From: an uncultured Sphingomonas sp.
GTDB taxonomy: Bacteria; Pseudomonadota; Alphaproteobacteria; Sphingomonadales; Sphingomonadaceae
NCBI RefSeq assembly: GCF_913062585.1
Contig: NZ_CAJXWX010000006.1
Span: forward strand, 62,001 to 126,000
Direction of reading: 5' to 3'
Length of the DNA: 64,000 nucleotides
Shown: positions 37,111 to 44,465 of the stretch, one piece after another
How positions within the stretch are numbered: the first letter of the stretch is position 1
Layout of the letters: the number at the start of each line of letters is the position of its first letter
The notes under the pieces: generated by a model
Seen by the model: the letters and a program-made list of their open reading frames with translations, nothing else
The model's database searches: none
Told to the model about the DNA's origin: nothing
Position numbers and translations under genes: made by a program

Positions 37111-37907
37111 GTGTTCACCAGTTCCAGAAACAGGGCCTCTGCCTTTGCCACCAGTGCAGGATCGGCACGACGTGCGGGCACCTCACCAACCCGCGCCAGC
37201 TCGTCGCGGATCATCCTATCGAGCGCGGGCACCCGCATCGCGTTGCTCCGCTCGTTGGTCAGGCGCTTGGCCTCGACCAGCCGCGCAATGTCCTCCGCGA
37301 GCGCGGCGGGCACGTCGCTGGCCGCGATCAGCGCCTGCAGGTTCATCGGCGGTCGACGCTCGGGCGCGCGGCGCAGGCAACGGATCGCCAGGGCCGGACG
37401 CAGCGCGTAGAAATATCTCTTCACCGCCACCGGCCCCTCGCCGTTTAGCCACCGATCGGCGGCATGACGGCCCAGGCTGGCATAGTGATGCGCCAGCGCC
37501 CGAGGATCGAGCACCGCGTCCGCCAGCGCCGCCAGCCGCGTGACGACCGGATGGTCGGGGCGATAGCGGATCGGGCTTTCGATCCACTCGCCGATGACCG
37601 CATTGGACTTGAGCAGCAGCGCCAGCGCCTTGCGGATGTCCCAGCCATTCAGGTCGATCTCGTCCATGATCGGCGTCTCGATCACATCGCGCCCCGGCGT
37701 GAGCGACAGATACCAGTCGCGCCGCCGGACATAGACGAAACGAATGTCGTAATCACTGTCGGGCGAGGGAAAGCCCCAGGCCCGCGAGCCGGACTCGATG
37801 GCCAGCAGGAAGCGGACATCTTGCTCCTCCTCGATCGCTCGCAAACGGGCCTCCACCTCAGCGCGGACACTCGCACCGATCGGGTCGGCGATGGTCATCG
37901 TCATCAT
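37107..37907 (-). CDS. Pol-beta-type nucleotidyltransferase of the RNA-repair operon (RlaP-like)
   Basis: The 266-residue protein has the nucleotidyltransferase motif G40-S41 in ESGSRAWGFPSPDSDYD with metal-binding D52 and D54. FVYVRRRDWYLSL and a helical C-terminal half follow. It belongs to the COG3541-type predicted nucleotidyltransferases. Comparative genomics has described such proteins with RNA ligases as RlaP, proposed to modify or extend damaged RNA ends. Its place between rtcB and rtcA with a 4-base overlap supports that role. The nucleotide and target are not known. Confidence 0.82.
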   Translation of the reverse strand: MMTMTIADPIGASVRAEVEARLRAIEEEQDVRFLLAIESGSRAWGFPSPDSDYDIRFVYVRRRDWYLSLTPGRDVIETPIMDEIDLNGWDIRKALALLLKSNAVIGEWIESPIRYRPDHPVVTRLAALADAVLDPRALAHHYASLGRHAADRWLNGEGPVAVKRYFYALRPALAIRCLRRAPERRPPMNLQALIAASDVPAALAEDIARLVEAKRLTNERSNAMRVPALDRMIRDELARVGEVPARRADPALVAKAEALFLELVNT

Positions 37908-37950
37908 CTTTTACTTTCGGCGTGGCTGGTGTGCGTCGCCAAGGGCTATC

Positions 37951-39177
37951 TCACCCTTTGACGCACACCACCTGTTTCAACGTGTGGACGATCTCCACCA
38001 GATCGGCCTGGGCGGCCATCACAGCTTCGATCGGCTTATAGGCCTTGGGCGTCTCGTCGATCACGCCCTCGTCCTTGCGGCATTCGACGCCGGCGGTGTC
38101 GGCGATATGCTCGTCGAGCGTCACCAGCTTCTTGGCCGCCGTCCGGCTCATCACCCGACCCGCGCCGTGGCTGCAGCTATCGAACGAGTCCGGGTTGCCG
38201 AGCCCACGGACGATGAACGACTTGGCGCCCATCGATCCGGGGATGATCCCCATCACGCCCTTCGCCGCCCGCACCGCGCCTTTGCGGGTCACCAGCACGT
38301 TCTCGCCGAAGTGGTTTTCGCGCGTGACGTAATTGTGGTGGCAATTGACCGCCTCCAACTCCGCCTCGAACGGCTTGGGCGTCACCTTGCGCATCGCGGC
38401 GATGACGTTGGTCATCATCATCCGCCGGTTGAGCGCCGCATAATCCTGCGCCCAGCCGACCGCCTCGACATAATCGTCGAAATGGTCGGTCCCTTCCGGG
38501 AAGTACGCCAGATCCTCGTCGGGCAGGTTCAGGTGCCATTTGCGCATGTCCTGCTTGGCCAGCTCGATGAAGAAGGTGCCGATCGCGTTGCCGACGCCGC
38601 GCGACCCGGAGTGCAGCATCACCCACACCCGCGCTTCTTCATCGAGGCACAGCTCGACAAAGTGGTTGCCGGTGCCCAGCGTCCCCAGATGCACGAGGTT
38701 GTTCGTGTTCTTGAGCCGCGGGTGCTTCTCGCAGATCCGGTCAAAGCGCTGGACGAGCGTCGCCCAGGCCGAGACGATCGCGGGCGGCGGCGAGCCCCAA
38801 CTCCCATTGTCGCGCTTGCCACGCCCGACGCTGCGGCCATGCGGTACCGCCTGCTCGATCGCCGAGCGCACACCCTCCAGATGGTCGGGAAGGTCGCTCG
38901 CCATTAGCGAGGTGCGCGCCGCCATCATGCCGCAGCCGATATCAACCCCGACCGCCGCCGGAATGACCGCGCCCTTGGTCGGGATCACCGACCCCACGGT
39001 CGCGCCGATGCCGATATGGACGTCGGGCATGGCGGCGACATGCTTGAAGATGAACGGCATCTGCGCCGCCCGCGCCAATTGCGCCCGCGCGCCGTCCTCG
39101 ACCGGCACGCCCCGCGTCCAGGCCTTGATCGGCACGCCGCCGGGCACCTGGGTAAATTCGAACATCGCTTCGGTCAT
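37951..39177 (-). CDS. rtcB: RNA-splicing ligase RtcB (3'-phosphate / 5'-OH ligase)
   Basis: The 408-residue GTP- and Mn-dependent ligase joins 2',3'-cyclic phosphate or 3'-phosphate ends to 5'-OH ends, repairing cleaved tRNA and rRNA. Metal ligands are visible: C82 in VGVDIGCGM, His in GTGNHFVEL, HSGSRGVGN and NCHHNYV. The guanylated His lies in SCSHGAGRVMSR. The length matches E. coli RtcB. A strong ribosome-binding site, AAGGAGGTC, sits at 39181-39189, just after the third Y-RNA-like element. Confidence 0.97.
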   Translation of the reverse strand: MTEAMFEFTQVPGGVPIKAWTRGVPVEDGARAQLARAAQMPFIFKHVAAMPDVHIGIGATVGSVIPTKGAVIPAAVGVDIGCGMMAARTSLMASDLPDHLEGVRSAIEQAVPHGRSVGRGKRDNGSWGSPPPAIVSAWATLVQRFDRICEKHPRLKNTNNLVHLGTLGTGNHFVELCLDEEARVWVMLHSGSRGVGNAIGTFFIELAKQDMRKWHLNLPDEDLAYFPEGTDHFDDYVEAVGWAQDYAALNRRMMMTNVIAAMRKVTPKPFEAELEAVNCHHNYVTRENHFGENVLVTRKGAVRAAKGVMGIIPGSMGAKSFIVRGLGNPDSFDSCSHGAGRVMSRTAAKKLVTLDEHIADTAGVECRKDEGVIDETPKAYKPIEAVMAAQADLVEIVHTLKQVVCVKG

Positions 39178-39201
39178 GACGACCTCCTTGTAAGATCCGG
39201 T

Positions 39202-39304
39202 GCTGGCAACGAGGGTTTGCGGGACATCCGGGTCGCCCCGGTGCGGATTCGAACCGCTCGGCCTTTCGGCCTCTACCGATGTAGTCCCACAGGCATTTGC
39301 CAGC
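39202..39304 (-). ncRNA. yrlA3: Y-RNA-like element 3 (with tRNA-like module)
   Basis: On the minus strand, GCTGGCAA (39304-39297) pairs perfectly with TTGCCAGC (39209-39202), closing a 103-base RNA. The 5' strand carries the conserved GGC-AAAT-GCC followed by GGGACTACAT. The interior has a tRNA-like module: GTAGAG, a GGCC-GAAA-GGCC hairpin in place of an anticodon arm, and a T-arm GCGG-TTCGAAT-CCGC (39257-39243). There is no anticodon loop or acceptor stem, so it is a tRNA mimic, as described for bacterial YrlA RNAs bound by Rsr. It lies between rsr and rtcB. The symbol is provisional. Confidence 0.82.
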
Positions 39305-39316
39305 GTATTGATGGGT

Positions 39317-39404
39317 CACGGCGACGAGGGGATGATGAGACACGCGCCCGGTCATGAACCGGGTGGCTGGCATCCCGAATGTAGTCCCATCGGCATTCGC
39401 CGTG
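39317..39404 (-). ncRNA. yrlA2: Y-RNA-like element 2 (short, no T-arm)
   Basis: CACGGCGA (39404-39397) pairs perfectly with TCGCCGTG (39324-39317), closing an 88-base RNA. The 5' motif GGC-GAAT-GCC and GGGACTACAT is shared with elements 1 and 3, and CCCTCG precedes the 3' strand as in element 3. The interior has only a hairpin, CCCGGT-TCATG-ACCGGG, and no T-arm. It would bind Rsr by the terminal stem but lacks the tRNA-mimicking module. The symbol is provisional. Confidence 0.72.
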
Positions 39405-39412
39405 TGGAAATG

Positions 39413-39558
39413 GGCCGTGGCGACGAGAAGTGGCGAGACGTTGCGCGACCTTGAGCTACACTCCCATGGCGGGATTTGAACCCGCATCTCCCGGTTGCCC
39501 GGGCGCTCTACTCTCCGGTCTGTCCTGGAATGTAGTCCCACCGGCATTCGCCACGGCC
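39413..39558 (-). ncRNA. yrlA1: Y-RNA-like element 1 (with tRNA-like module)
   Basis: GGCCGTGGCGA (39558-39548) pairs perfectly over 11 bp with TCGCCACGGCC (39423-39413), closing a 146-base RNA that starts six bases after the rsr stop. It has the conserved GGC-GAAT-GCC and GGGACTACAT. The tRNA-like module is GTAGAGC, a hairpin CCCGG-GCAA-CCGGG in place of an anticodon arm, and a canonical T-arm GCGGG-TTCAAAT-CCCGC (39485-39469). The terminal stem is the expected Ro-binding part. The symbol is provisional. Confidence 0.84.
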
Positions 39559-39563
39559 TTCCT

Positions 39564-41099
39564 TCAAACTTCCGTTTCGTTGACGATCCCGACCCAGTCG
39601 CGCACCTCGCCTCGGGCGAAGCGCGCGATCGTATCGAATACCGCGTCGGAGAATCCTCCGACATTCAATATCTCCGGCCGCCCCGTCGCCTGGGTGGTTC
39701 CGTGCGGCTGGATGTCGACACAGACCAGCCGAGCGTTCGGGTTGCGACGCTTCAGCCGATCCCATTCGCGCATCGTCGCCGTCGCGCCGTGCCGGCTTTC
39801 ATCGACCCAGGACTGATTGTCCGAGACGATGACGACCAGATCGACCTTCGCCCGCTCGCGGTTGAGCCGAGCGAGCGGTGCCGACACCGCCGTCCCGCCG
39901 CCGCACACCGCCGCCAGCCGCGCGGCATTGGCGGCAAGCCTGGCGTGCGGGTCCAGTGCGAGATCAACGACGTCGAACGCGAACGGCAGGACACGCGCCT
40001 GGCCATTGGTCCGCAGCACCGCCGAGGCGACCAGCGCCGCCACGTCGACGCACGCCACCTTCGTCGTCGCGCCCTTGCGATAGCCGGTGACCGGCGACCC
40101 CATCGAGCCCGAAACGTCGGGGCAGACCACGACATGGCCCGGCACCACCGGCACACTCGCCAGCGACGCCTCCAGCGCGGTTTCCAGCGCCGCCTGCACC
40201 GCGAGCGGCACGCCCTCCCCCACCGATCGCAAGGCGACCAGCAGCTGATAGGGCAGCACGCCCGGTCCCGGCACCGCCAGCCGCGCAGCCGCCGCCTCGG
40301 TCACGCCCGCCACGCCGAACGCCCCGTGGCGCGCCAGCGTGTTGAGATTGATCCGAAGCGCCTGCCAGCCCATGTCCAGCGCCAGCGCGCCCCATTGCTC
40401 CGCGTTCAGCGGAAAGGCGGTCAGCCATTGGAACGGCACCGGCGGCAGCGGCAACGTGAGATCGCGCTTCCACGCCTCGAACGCCGCGATCTCGACTGGC
40501 AGCGCAGCGAGGTCATAGGGCTTGCCGAGCAGCCAGCCATAGAAAGCGCGACGCGTCGCATCGGCGGGCCGAGGGTGGACCATGCGGACGATGTCGGCCA
40601 GGCTCGGATCCTTGCCGGTCGCCGCCGCCATCAGGTCGCGCATCGACGCCCGCTCCAGCCACTGCGTCACCAGACGCTTGGGCCGGGTGCCCAGCGACGA
40701 CCGCCCGACCTGCCCGGACCGCAGGATCTGCACATAGCTGCGCAACATCCGCCCAGTGTCGATCACATGACCGAACACCTTCACCGCCAGGTCGGGCTCC
40801 GCGACCGTCAGATAAGCCGCGAGCAAGGCGGGCATGTCCTTCATCGCTCCCCCCCGGCGCGCATAGACCGCCGCCCTGGCCACAAAGTCCGGGTCGCAGT
40901 CTCGCGCAGCGGCGAGCGCCTCGGCCAGATGCTGCTCGGCACCGGCAAAGACGCTGTCGGCCAGCGTGCCGGTCGCGGCCAGTTGGGCAAGCTTCGCCTG
41001 CGGGCCATAGGCATAGGCCGCCGCCCCTTCCCGGTTCACCGCATCGGCGCGGGGCATCCATCGCACCACGACATTTGCGAACAATCCCTTGTTGGCCAT
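39564..41099 (-). CDS. rsr: Rsr, bacterial Ro60 (TROVE domain) RNA-binding protein
   Basis: The 511-residue protein has a HEAT-repeat TROVE domain (about 1-310: ANVVVRWMPRADAVNREGAAAYAYG in segments, VFAGAEQHLAEAL, YARRGGAMKDMPALLAAYL) and a von Willebrand A domain (about 320-500). The latter has MIDAS residues in CPDVSGSMGSP near 329 and VIVSDNQSWVD. Ro proteins form a ring that binds Y RNA on its outside and misfolded RNA ends in its cavity. The start is 41099, with AAGGGAG seven bases upstream. It heads the operon under a sigma-54-type promoter, followed by three Y-RNA-like elements and rtcB. Confidence 0.93.
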   Translation of the reverse strand: MANKGLFANVVVRWMPRADAVNREGAAAYAYGPQAKLAQLAATGTLADSVFAGAEQHLAEALAAARDCDPDFVARAAVYARRGGAMKDMPALLAAYLTVAEPDLAVKVFGHVIDTGRMLRSYVQILRSGQVGRSSLGTRPKRLVTQWLERASMRDLMAAATGKDPSLADIVRMVHPRPADATRRAFYGWLLGKPYDLAALPVEIAAFEAWKRDLTLPLPPVPFQWLTAFPLNAEQWGALALDMGWQALRINLNTLARHGAFGVAGVTEAAAARLAVPGPGVLPYQLLVALRSVGEGVPLAVQAALETALEASLASVPVVPGHVVVCPDVSGSMGSPVTGYRKGATTKVACVDVAALVASAVLRTNGQARVLPFAFDVVDLALDPHARLAANAARLAAVCGGGTAVSAPLARLNRERAKVDLVVIVSDNQSWVDESRHGATATMREWDRLKRRNPNARLVCVDIQPHGTTQATGRPEILNVGGFSDAVFDTIARFARGEVRDWVGIVNETEV

Positions 41100-41245
41100 C
41101 GTCCAACTCCCTTCAAAACTGGTCAGGGCGGCTGGCCGTGCCCGCAACGCTAAGCCCTGTCGGCTTTCAGGGCGGTCGGCCCATTCCGACCGCCCCTGCC
41201 GCCCATCGGATCGTTCCATGTCATGCGATCCGACATGCCAGGCTT

Positions 41246-41261
41246 AGCCAGAAGCGTGCCA
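41246..41261 (-). promoter_or_regulatory. Sigma-54 promoter of the rsr-rtcBA operon
   Basis: Read on the minus strand, TGGCACGCTTCTGGCT has the -24 GG and -12 GC elements with the invariant GG-N10-GC spacing. Transcription would begin near 41235, about 135 bases before the rsr start. The divergent rtcR gene encodes a sigma-54 activator, which makes this the operon promoter. Confidence 0.8.
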
Positions 41262-41323
41262 AACAGGCTGACGACGCGCCGAAATCACATCAACTCCTGG
41301 AATAAACCGTATTTTCTTCTGTG

Positions 41324-41378
41324 CCGCCAAGACCGTGGCGGACTAGCGCGATCCGCCGATCCTGATCGACAAGGATCG
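41324..41378. promoter_or_regulatory. Candidate RtcR enhancer sites
   Basis: Two inverted repeats lie 64-118 bases upstream of the -24 element: CCGCCA-N6-TGGCGG (41324-41341) and CGATCC-N10-GGATCG (41357-41378). Enhancer-binding proteins usually bind palindromes at this distance. The assignment is by position and symmetry. Confidence 0.4.
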
Positions 41379-41400
41379 CATCTTATCCCATAGTATCGTC

Positions 41401-42993
41401 ATGCGCCCAACCGTCGTTTTCGGCTTTCTCGGCTCCACGCTCGATGCGAGCAAGTTCGGCCCCTCGCGCTGGACCAAGTGGCGGCCGACCGTGGGCCTGA
41501 CCATGCATGAGGATTTGCGGGTCGACCGGCTGGTCCTGTTGCACGGTACCCAGCACCAGCGGCTGGCCGACTATATCGTGGAGGACATCGCCTCGGTCTC
41601 GCCGGAGACGCAGGTCGAACCGCGCATCCTGGACTTCGCCGATCCGTGGGATTTCGAGGAGGTCTATGGCAAGCTGCTCGACCTCGCCCGCGCCTATCCG
41701 TTCGATCCGGAGGCGGAGGATTATCTGGTCCACATCACGACCGGCACCCATGTCGCGCAGATTTGCCTCTTCCTGCTGACCGAGGCGCATTATCTGCCCG
41801 GCCGCCTGCTCCAGACGCAGCCGGCCCGTGGGGCTGGTGGCGCGGCTGGGACGTGGAACGTCATCGACCTGGACCTGTCCCGCTACGACAGCATCGCCAC
41901 GCGCTTTGCTGCCGACAGCGCCGAGAGCGCCAGCGTCCTGAAATCGGGCATCGACACGCGCAACGCGGCCTTCAATGCGATGATCGACGAGATCGAGCAG
42001 GTCGCCGTCCGCAGCCGCGCGCCCTTGTTGCTCATGGGACCCACCGGCGCGGGCAAGAGCCAGCTCGCCCGGCGCATCTATGAGTTGAAACGGGTCAAGC
42101 GACAGGTGAAGGGGCCGCTGGTCGAGGTGAACTGCGCGACGCTGAAGGGCGACAGCGCGATGTCGGCCCTGTTCGGCCACCGCAAGGGCGCCTTCACCGG
42201 CGCCGCTGCGGACCGTGCCGGGCTGCTGCGCACGGCGGACACTGGCGTGCTGTTCCTCGACGAGATCGGCGAACTCGGCCTTGACGAACAGGCGATGATC
42301 CTGCGTGCGATCGAGGACAAGCGCTTCCTCCCCGTGGGCGCCGACAAGGAGGTGGAGAGCGATTTCCAGCTGATTGCCGGCACCAACCGCGACCTGGCCG
42401 CCGGTGTGGCGGCAGGTACGTTCCGCGACGATCTTTATGCCCGGCTGAACCTCTGGACCTTCGCCCTGCCAGGTCTTGCCGAGCGTCGCGAGGATATCGC
42501 GCCCAATCTCGACTATGAACTCGATCGCCACGCCGAGCGGGAGGGCGACCGCATCACCTTCAACAAGGAAGCGCGCGACCATTATCTCACCTTCGCGACG
42601 AGCGCCGAGGCGCGCTGGCCCGGCAATTTCCGCGATCTCGCCGCCAGCGTCACGCGGATGGCGACGTTCAGCCCGTCGGGGCGGATCAATGTCGACTGCG
42701 TCACCGCTGAGATCGCACGGCTCAAGCGCCTATGGACGGGCGGGGCGGACGCGCCCGATGTACTCGCCGATCTGCTGTCAACCGAGCAGTTGGACGCGCT
42801 GGACCCGTTCGATCGGGTCCAACTGGCGCATGTCGTTGCGACGTGTCGCGCGAGCCGGTCCCTGTCCGACGCCGGACGCACCCTGTTCGCCGCCTCCCGC
42901 CGCCAGCGCACCTCGACCAACGACGCCGATCGCCTGCGCAAATATCTGGCGCGGTTCGACCTGAACTGGGCCGATCTGGTCGGCGATCGCTGA
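41401..42993 (+). CDS. rtcR: RtcR, CARF-domain sigma-54-dependent activator of RNA repair
   Basis: The 530-residue protein has an N-terminal RtcR/CARF sensor domain (about 1-180: VVFGFLGSTLDASKFGPSRW; YLVHITTGTHVAQICLFLL). A sigma-54 AAA+ domain (about 190-430) shows Walker A GPTGAGKS near 213, the sigma-contact loop GAFTGAA near 263, and VLFLDEIGELG. A helix-turn-helix C-terminus follows. CARF domains bind cyclic nucleotides or RNA ends; in RtcR a cyclic-phosphate-ended RNA signal has been proposed. It is divergent from rsr and should activate that operon when RNA is damaged. Confidence 0.95.
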   Translation: MRPTVVFGFLGSTLDASKFGPSRWTKWRPTVGLTMHEDLRVDRLVLLHGTQHQRLADYIVEDIASVSPETQVEPRILDFADPWDFEEVYGKLLDLARAYPFDPEAEDYLVHITTGTHVAQICLFLLTEAHYLPGRLLQTQPARGAGGAAGTWNVIDLDLSRYDSIATRFAADSAESASVLKSGIDTRNAAFNAMIDEIEQVAVRSRAPLLLMGPTGAGKSQLARRIYELKRVKRQVKGPLVEVNCATLKGDSAMSALFGHRKGAFTGAAADRAGLLRTADTGVLFLDEIGELGLDEQAMILRAIEDKRFLPVGADKEVESDFQLIAGTNRDLAAGVAAGTFRDDLYARLNLWTFALPGLAERREDIAPNLDYELDRHAEREGDRITFNKEARDHYLTFATSAEARWPGNFRDLAASVTRMATFSPSGRINVDCVTAEIARLKRLWTGGADAPDVLADLLSTEQLDALDPFDRVQLAHVVATCRASRSLSDAGRTLFAASRRQRTSTNDADRLRKYLARFDLNWADLVGDR

Positions 42994-43022
42994 CCCGGCG
43001 GGGACGGCGGGCGGGTATCGGC

Positions 43023-43550
43023 TCAGTTCGTCCGGTCGAGAAAGCCGTCGGGCAATTGGCCCGGCGCGGCGTCGATGACCGCGTCATTGTCGGGGCCGCG
43101 CTGTTCCATGAACGTGATCTTCGCGAACTCGCCGATGACGACATAGGGGTAGGCCGGCCCTTCGTCGCGGAACCGCTCCATGTCGGGGATGAAGTCGTTC
43201 TGATGGCAGATCGTCTTTTCGGGATGCTGCCCCTCGCCCGCTATCCATTGCGGAAAGAAGATAGTCCCGTGGATCAGCCGCCGCTCGATATCGAAGTACA
43301 GGCTGACACAGGTGCCGGTCGGCTCGTGCCAGTCGGCCTTGTACATGCCGGGGGCCAATTGGACGAGGTTCATCGCTTGGTGCGTGACCCAGCGACCGCC
43401 GACCAGCCCCTGGTGGATGCGATAGTCGCAGGTCGTCGCGTTGCGCGCATACTATTCATACCGCCACCCATTGGCGTAGGTGTAGATGAAGTGGTGGCCG
43501 ACAAAGGCGGCCAGGTCCTGCGGCAGGCCAAGATCCGTTTCCATGCTCAT
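43023..43550 (-). pseudogene. padC: Phenolic acid decarboxylase with in-frame TAG
   Basis: The frame from 43550 reads [17 protein letters not shown], then TAG at 43454-43452 (codon 33), then YARNATTCDYRIHQGLVGGRWVTHQ and on to the normal PadC end (IFFPQWI, YPYVVIGEFAKITFM). Lactobacillus PadC has GWEYEWYAKN here, so the stop replaces Trp (TGG to TAG). PadC removes the carboxyl group of ferulic and p-coumaric acids. The start at 43550 follows AGGAG by seven bases. It is downstream of an aromatic-ring dioxygenase gene in the same direction. Confidence 0.85.
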
Positions 43551-43587
43551 ATTCATGCTCCTCATGGTTTGAAATTACGGCTGGCGA

Positions 43588-44373
43588 TCAATCGAAGCGG
43601 AAGCCCGAGATCGCCGTTTTCAGGACGTTTTCGTGATAGACGCGCGTGCCGGGACCATCGGCTGCACCGGCCGCGACCATCAGCGGCAGCAGATGCTCGG
43701 CCTTGGGATGGGCGATGCGCGCGGCGGGTGCGCCTTCCCAGTTCGACAGCGCCGCCGCCCGCTCCGGCCCCGGGCGCGACACCGCCGCGTCCAGCCAGGC
43801 ATCAAAGGCTTCGCTCGGCGCGGTGAAGCGCGGATCGCCATAGCCGCGCATATTGTGGAAACTCATGCCCGAGCCGAGGATCAGCACGCCCTCGTCGCGC
43901 AGCGCCGCCAGCGCCTGGCCCGCCGCGACATGCTGGGCGGGGTCCAGCGCCCGGTCGACCGACATCTCGACCACCGGGATCGCCGCATCGGGCAGCGCGA
44001 CCTTCAGGGGGATGAAGACGCCGTGATCGAGCCCCCGCTCGGGGTCGACCGTCGCGACGAAACCCGCATCGCGCAGCAGCCCCGCCGCCCGCGCCGCCAG
44101 CGCGGGCGCGCCCGGCGCGTCATAGCGCAGCTCATAGGTGTGGGGCGGGAAGTTATAATAGTCGTAGAGCAGCGACGGCCGCTCCGCCCCCGTAAAGGCG
44201 AAGCCCTCCGTCTCCCAATGACCGGAGACAACCAGGACGGCACCCGGCCGTTTGGGCAGGCTGGTGGGCAGGTCGCGCAGGAACGCCGCCATGCCGGTCC
44301 AGATGCCTGCGGGATCCTCCATGAAAAAGCAGGGTCCACCGCCATGGGGAATGAAAAAGCTGGGCTGTCGCAT
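43588..44373 (-). CDS. DODA-type extradiol ring-cleavage dioxygenase (LigB superfamily)
   Basis: The 261-residue enzyme matches the class III extradiol family of 4,5-DOPA dioxygenases and YgiD. It has FFIPHGGGPCFFM with the first metal His (H10), VVSGHWET, GLDHGVFIPL and the late HPKAEHLLPL. It opens catechol-type rings. The start at 44373 follows AAGGAC. It is divergent from a LysR gene and 37 bases before the padC pseudogene, a small aromatic-acid cluster. Exact substrate unknown. Confidence 0.9.
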   Translation of the reverse strand: MRQPSFFIPHGGGPCFFMEDPAGIWTGMAAFLRDLPTSLPKRPGAVLVVSGHWETEGFAFTGAERPSLLYDYYNFPPHTYELRYDAPGAPALAARAAGLLRDAGFVATVDPERGLDHGVFIPLKVALPDAAIPVVEMSVDRALDPAQHVAAGQALAALRDEGVLILGSGMSFHNMRGYGDPRFTAPSEAFDAWLDAAVSRPGPERAAALSNWEGAPAARIAHPKAEHLLPLMVAAGAADGPGTRVYHENVLKTAISGFRFD

Positions 44374-44465
44374 CGGTCGTCCTTTCGAAACATCAGATGG
44401 CATCGCTCCGCGTCGATGATAATAGGCGCATTCGGAACTTCACTTTCTACTCTTGGTGTAAAATC

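Noticed and set aside
39243..39485. Two functional tRNA genes
   Set aside because: T-arms are canonical, but the anticodon arms are reduced to tetraloop hairpins and there is no 7-bp acceptor stem or CCA.
39278..39552. Possible CRISPR array: three 24-base repeats (39278, 39378, 39529)
   Set aside because: Intervals are unequal (100 and 151 bases). Each repeat is the 5' part of a separately closed RNA with a complementary 3' strand, so they are Y-RNA-like units, not CRISPR repeats. No cas gene is present.
16759..43454. Genome-wide recoding of TAG as Trp
   Set aside because: TAG ends several intact genes here at their expected C-termini (for example 23572-23574, 36005-36007, 45369-45371). Wholesale recoding is excluded; local readthrough or error remains possible.
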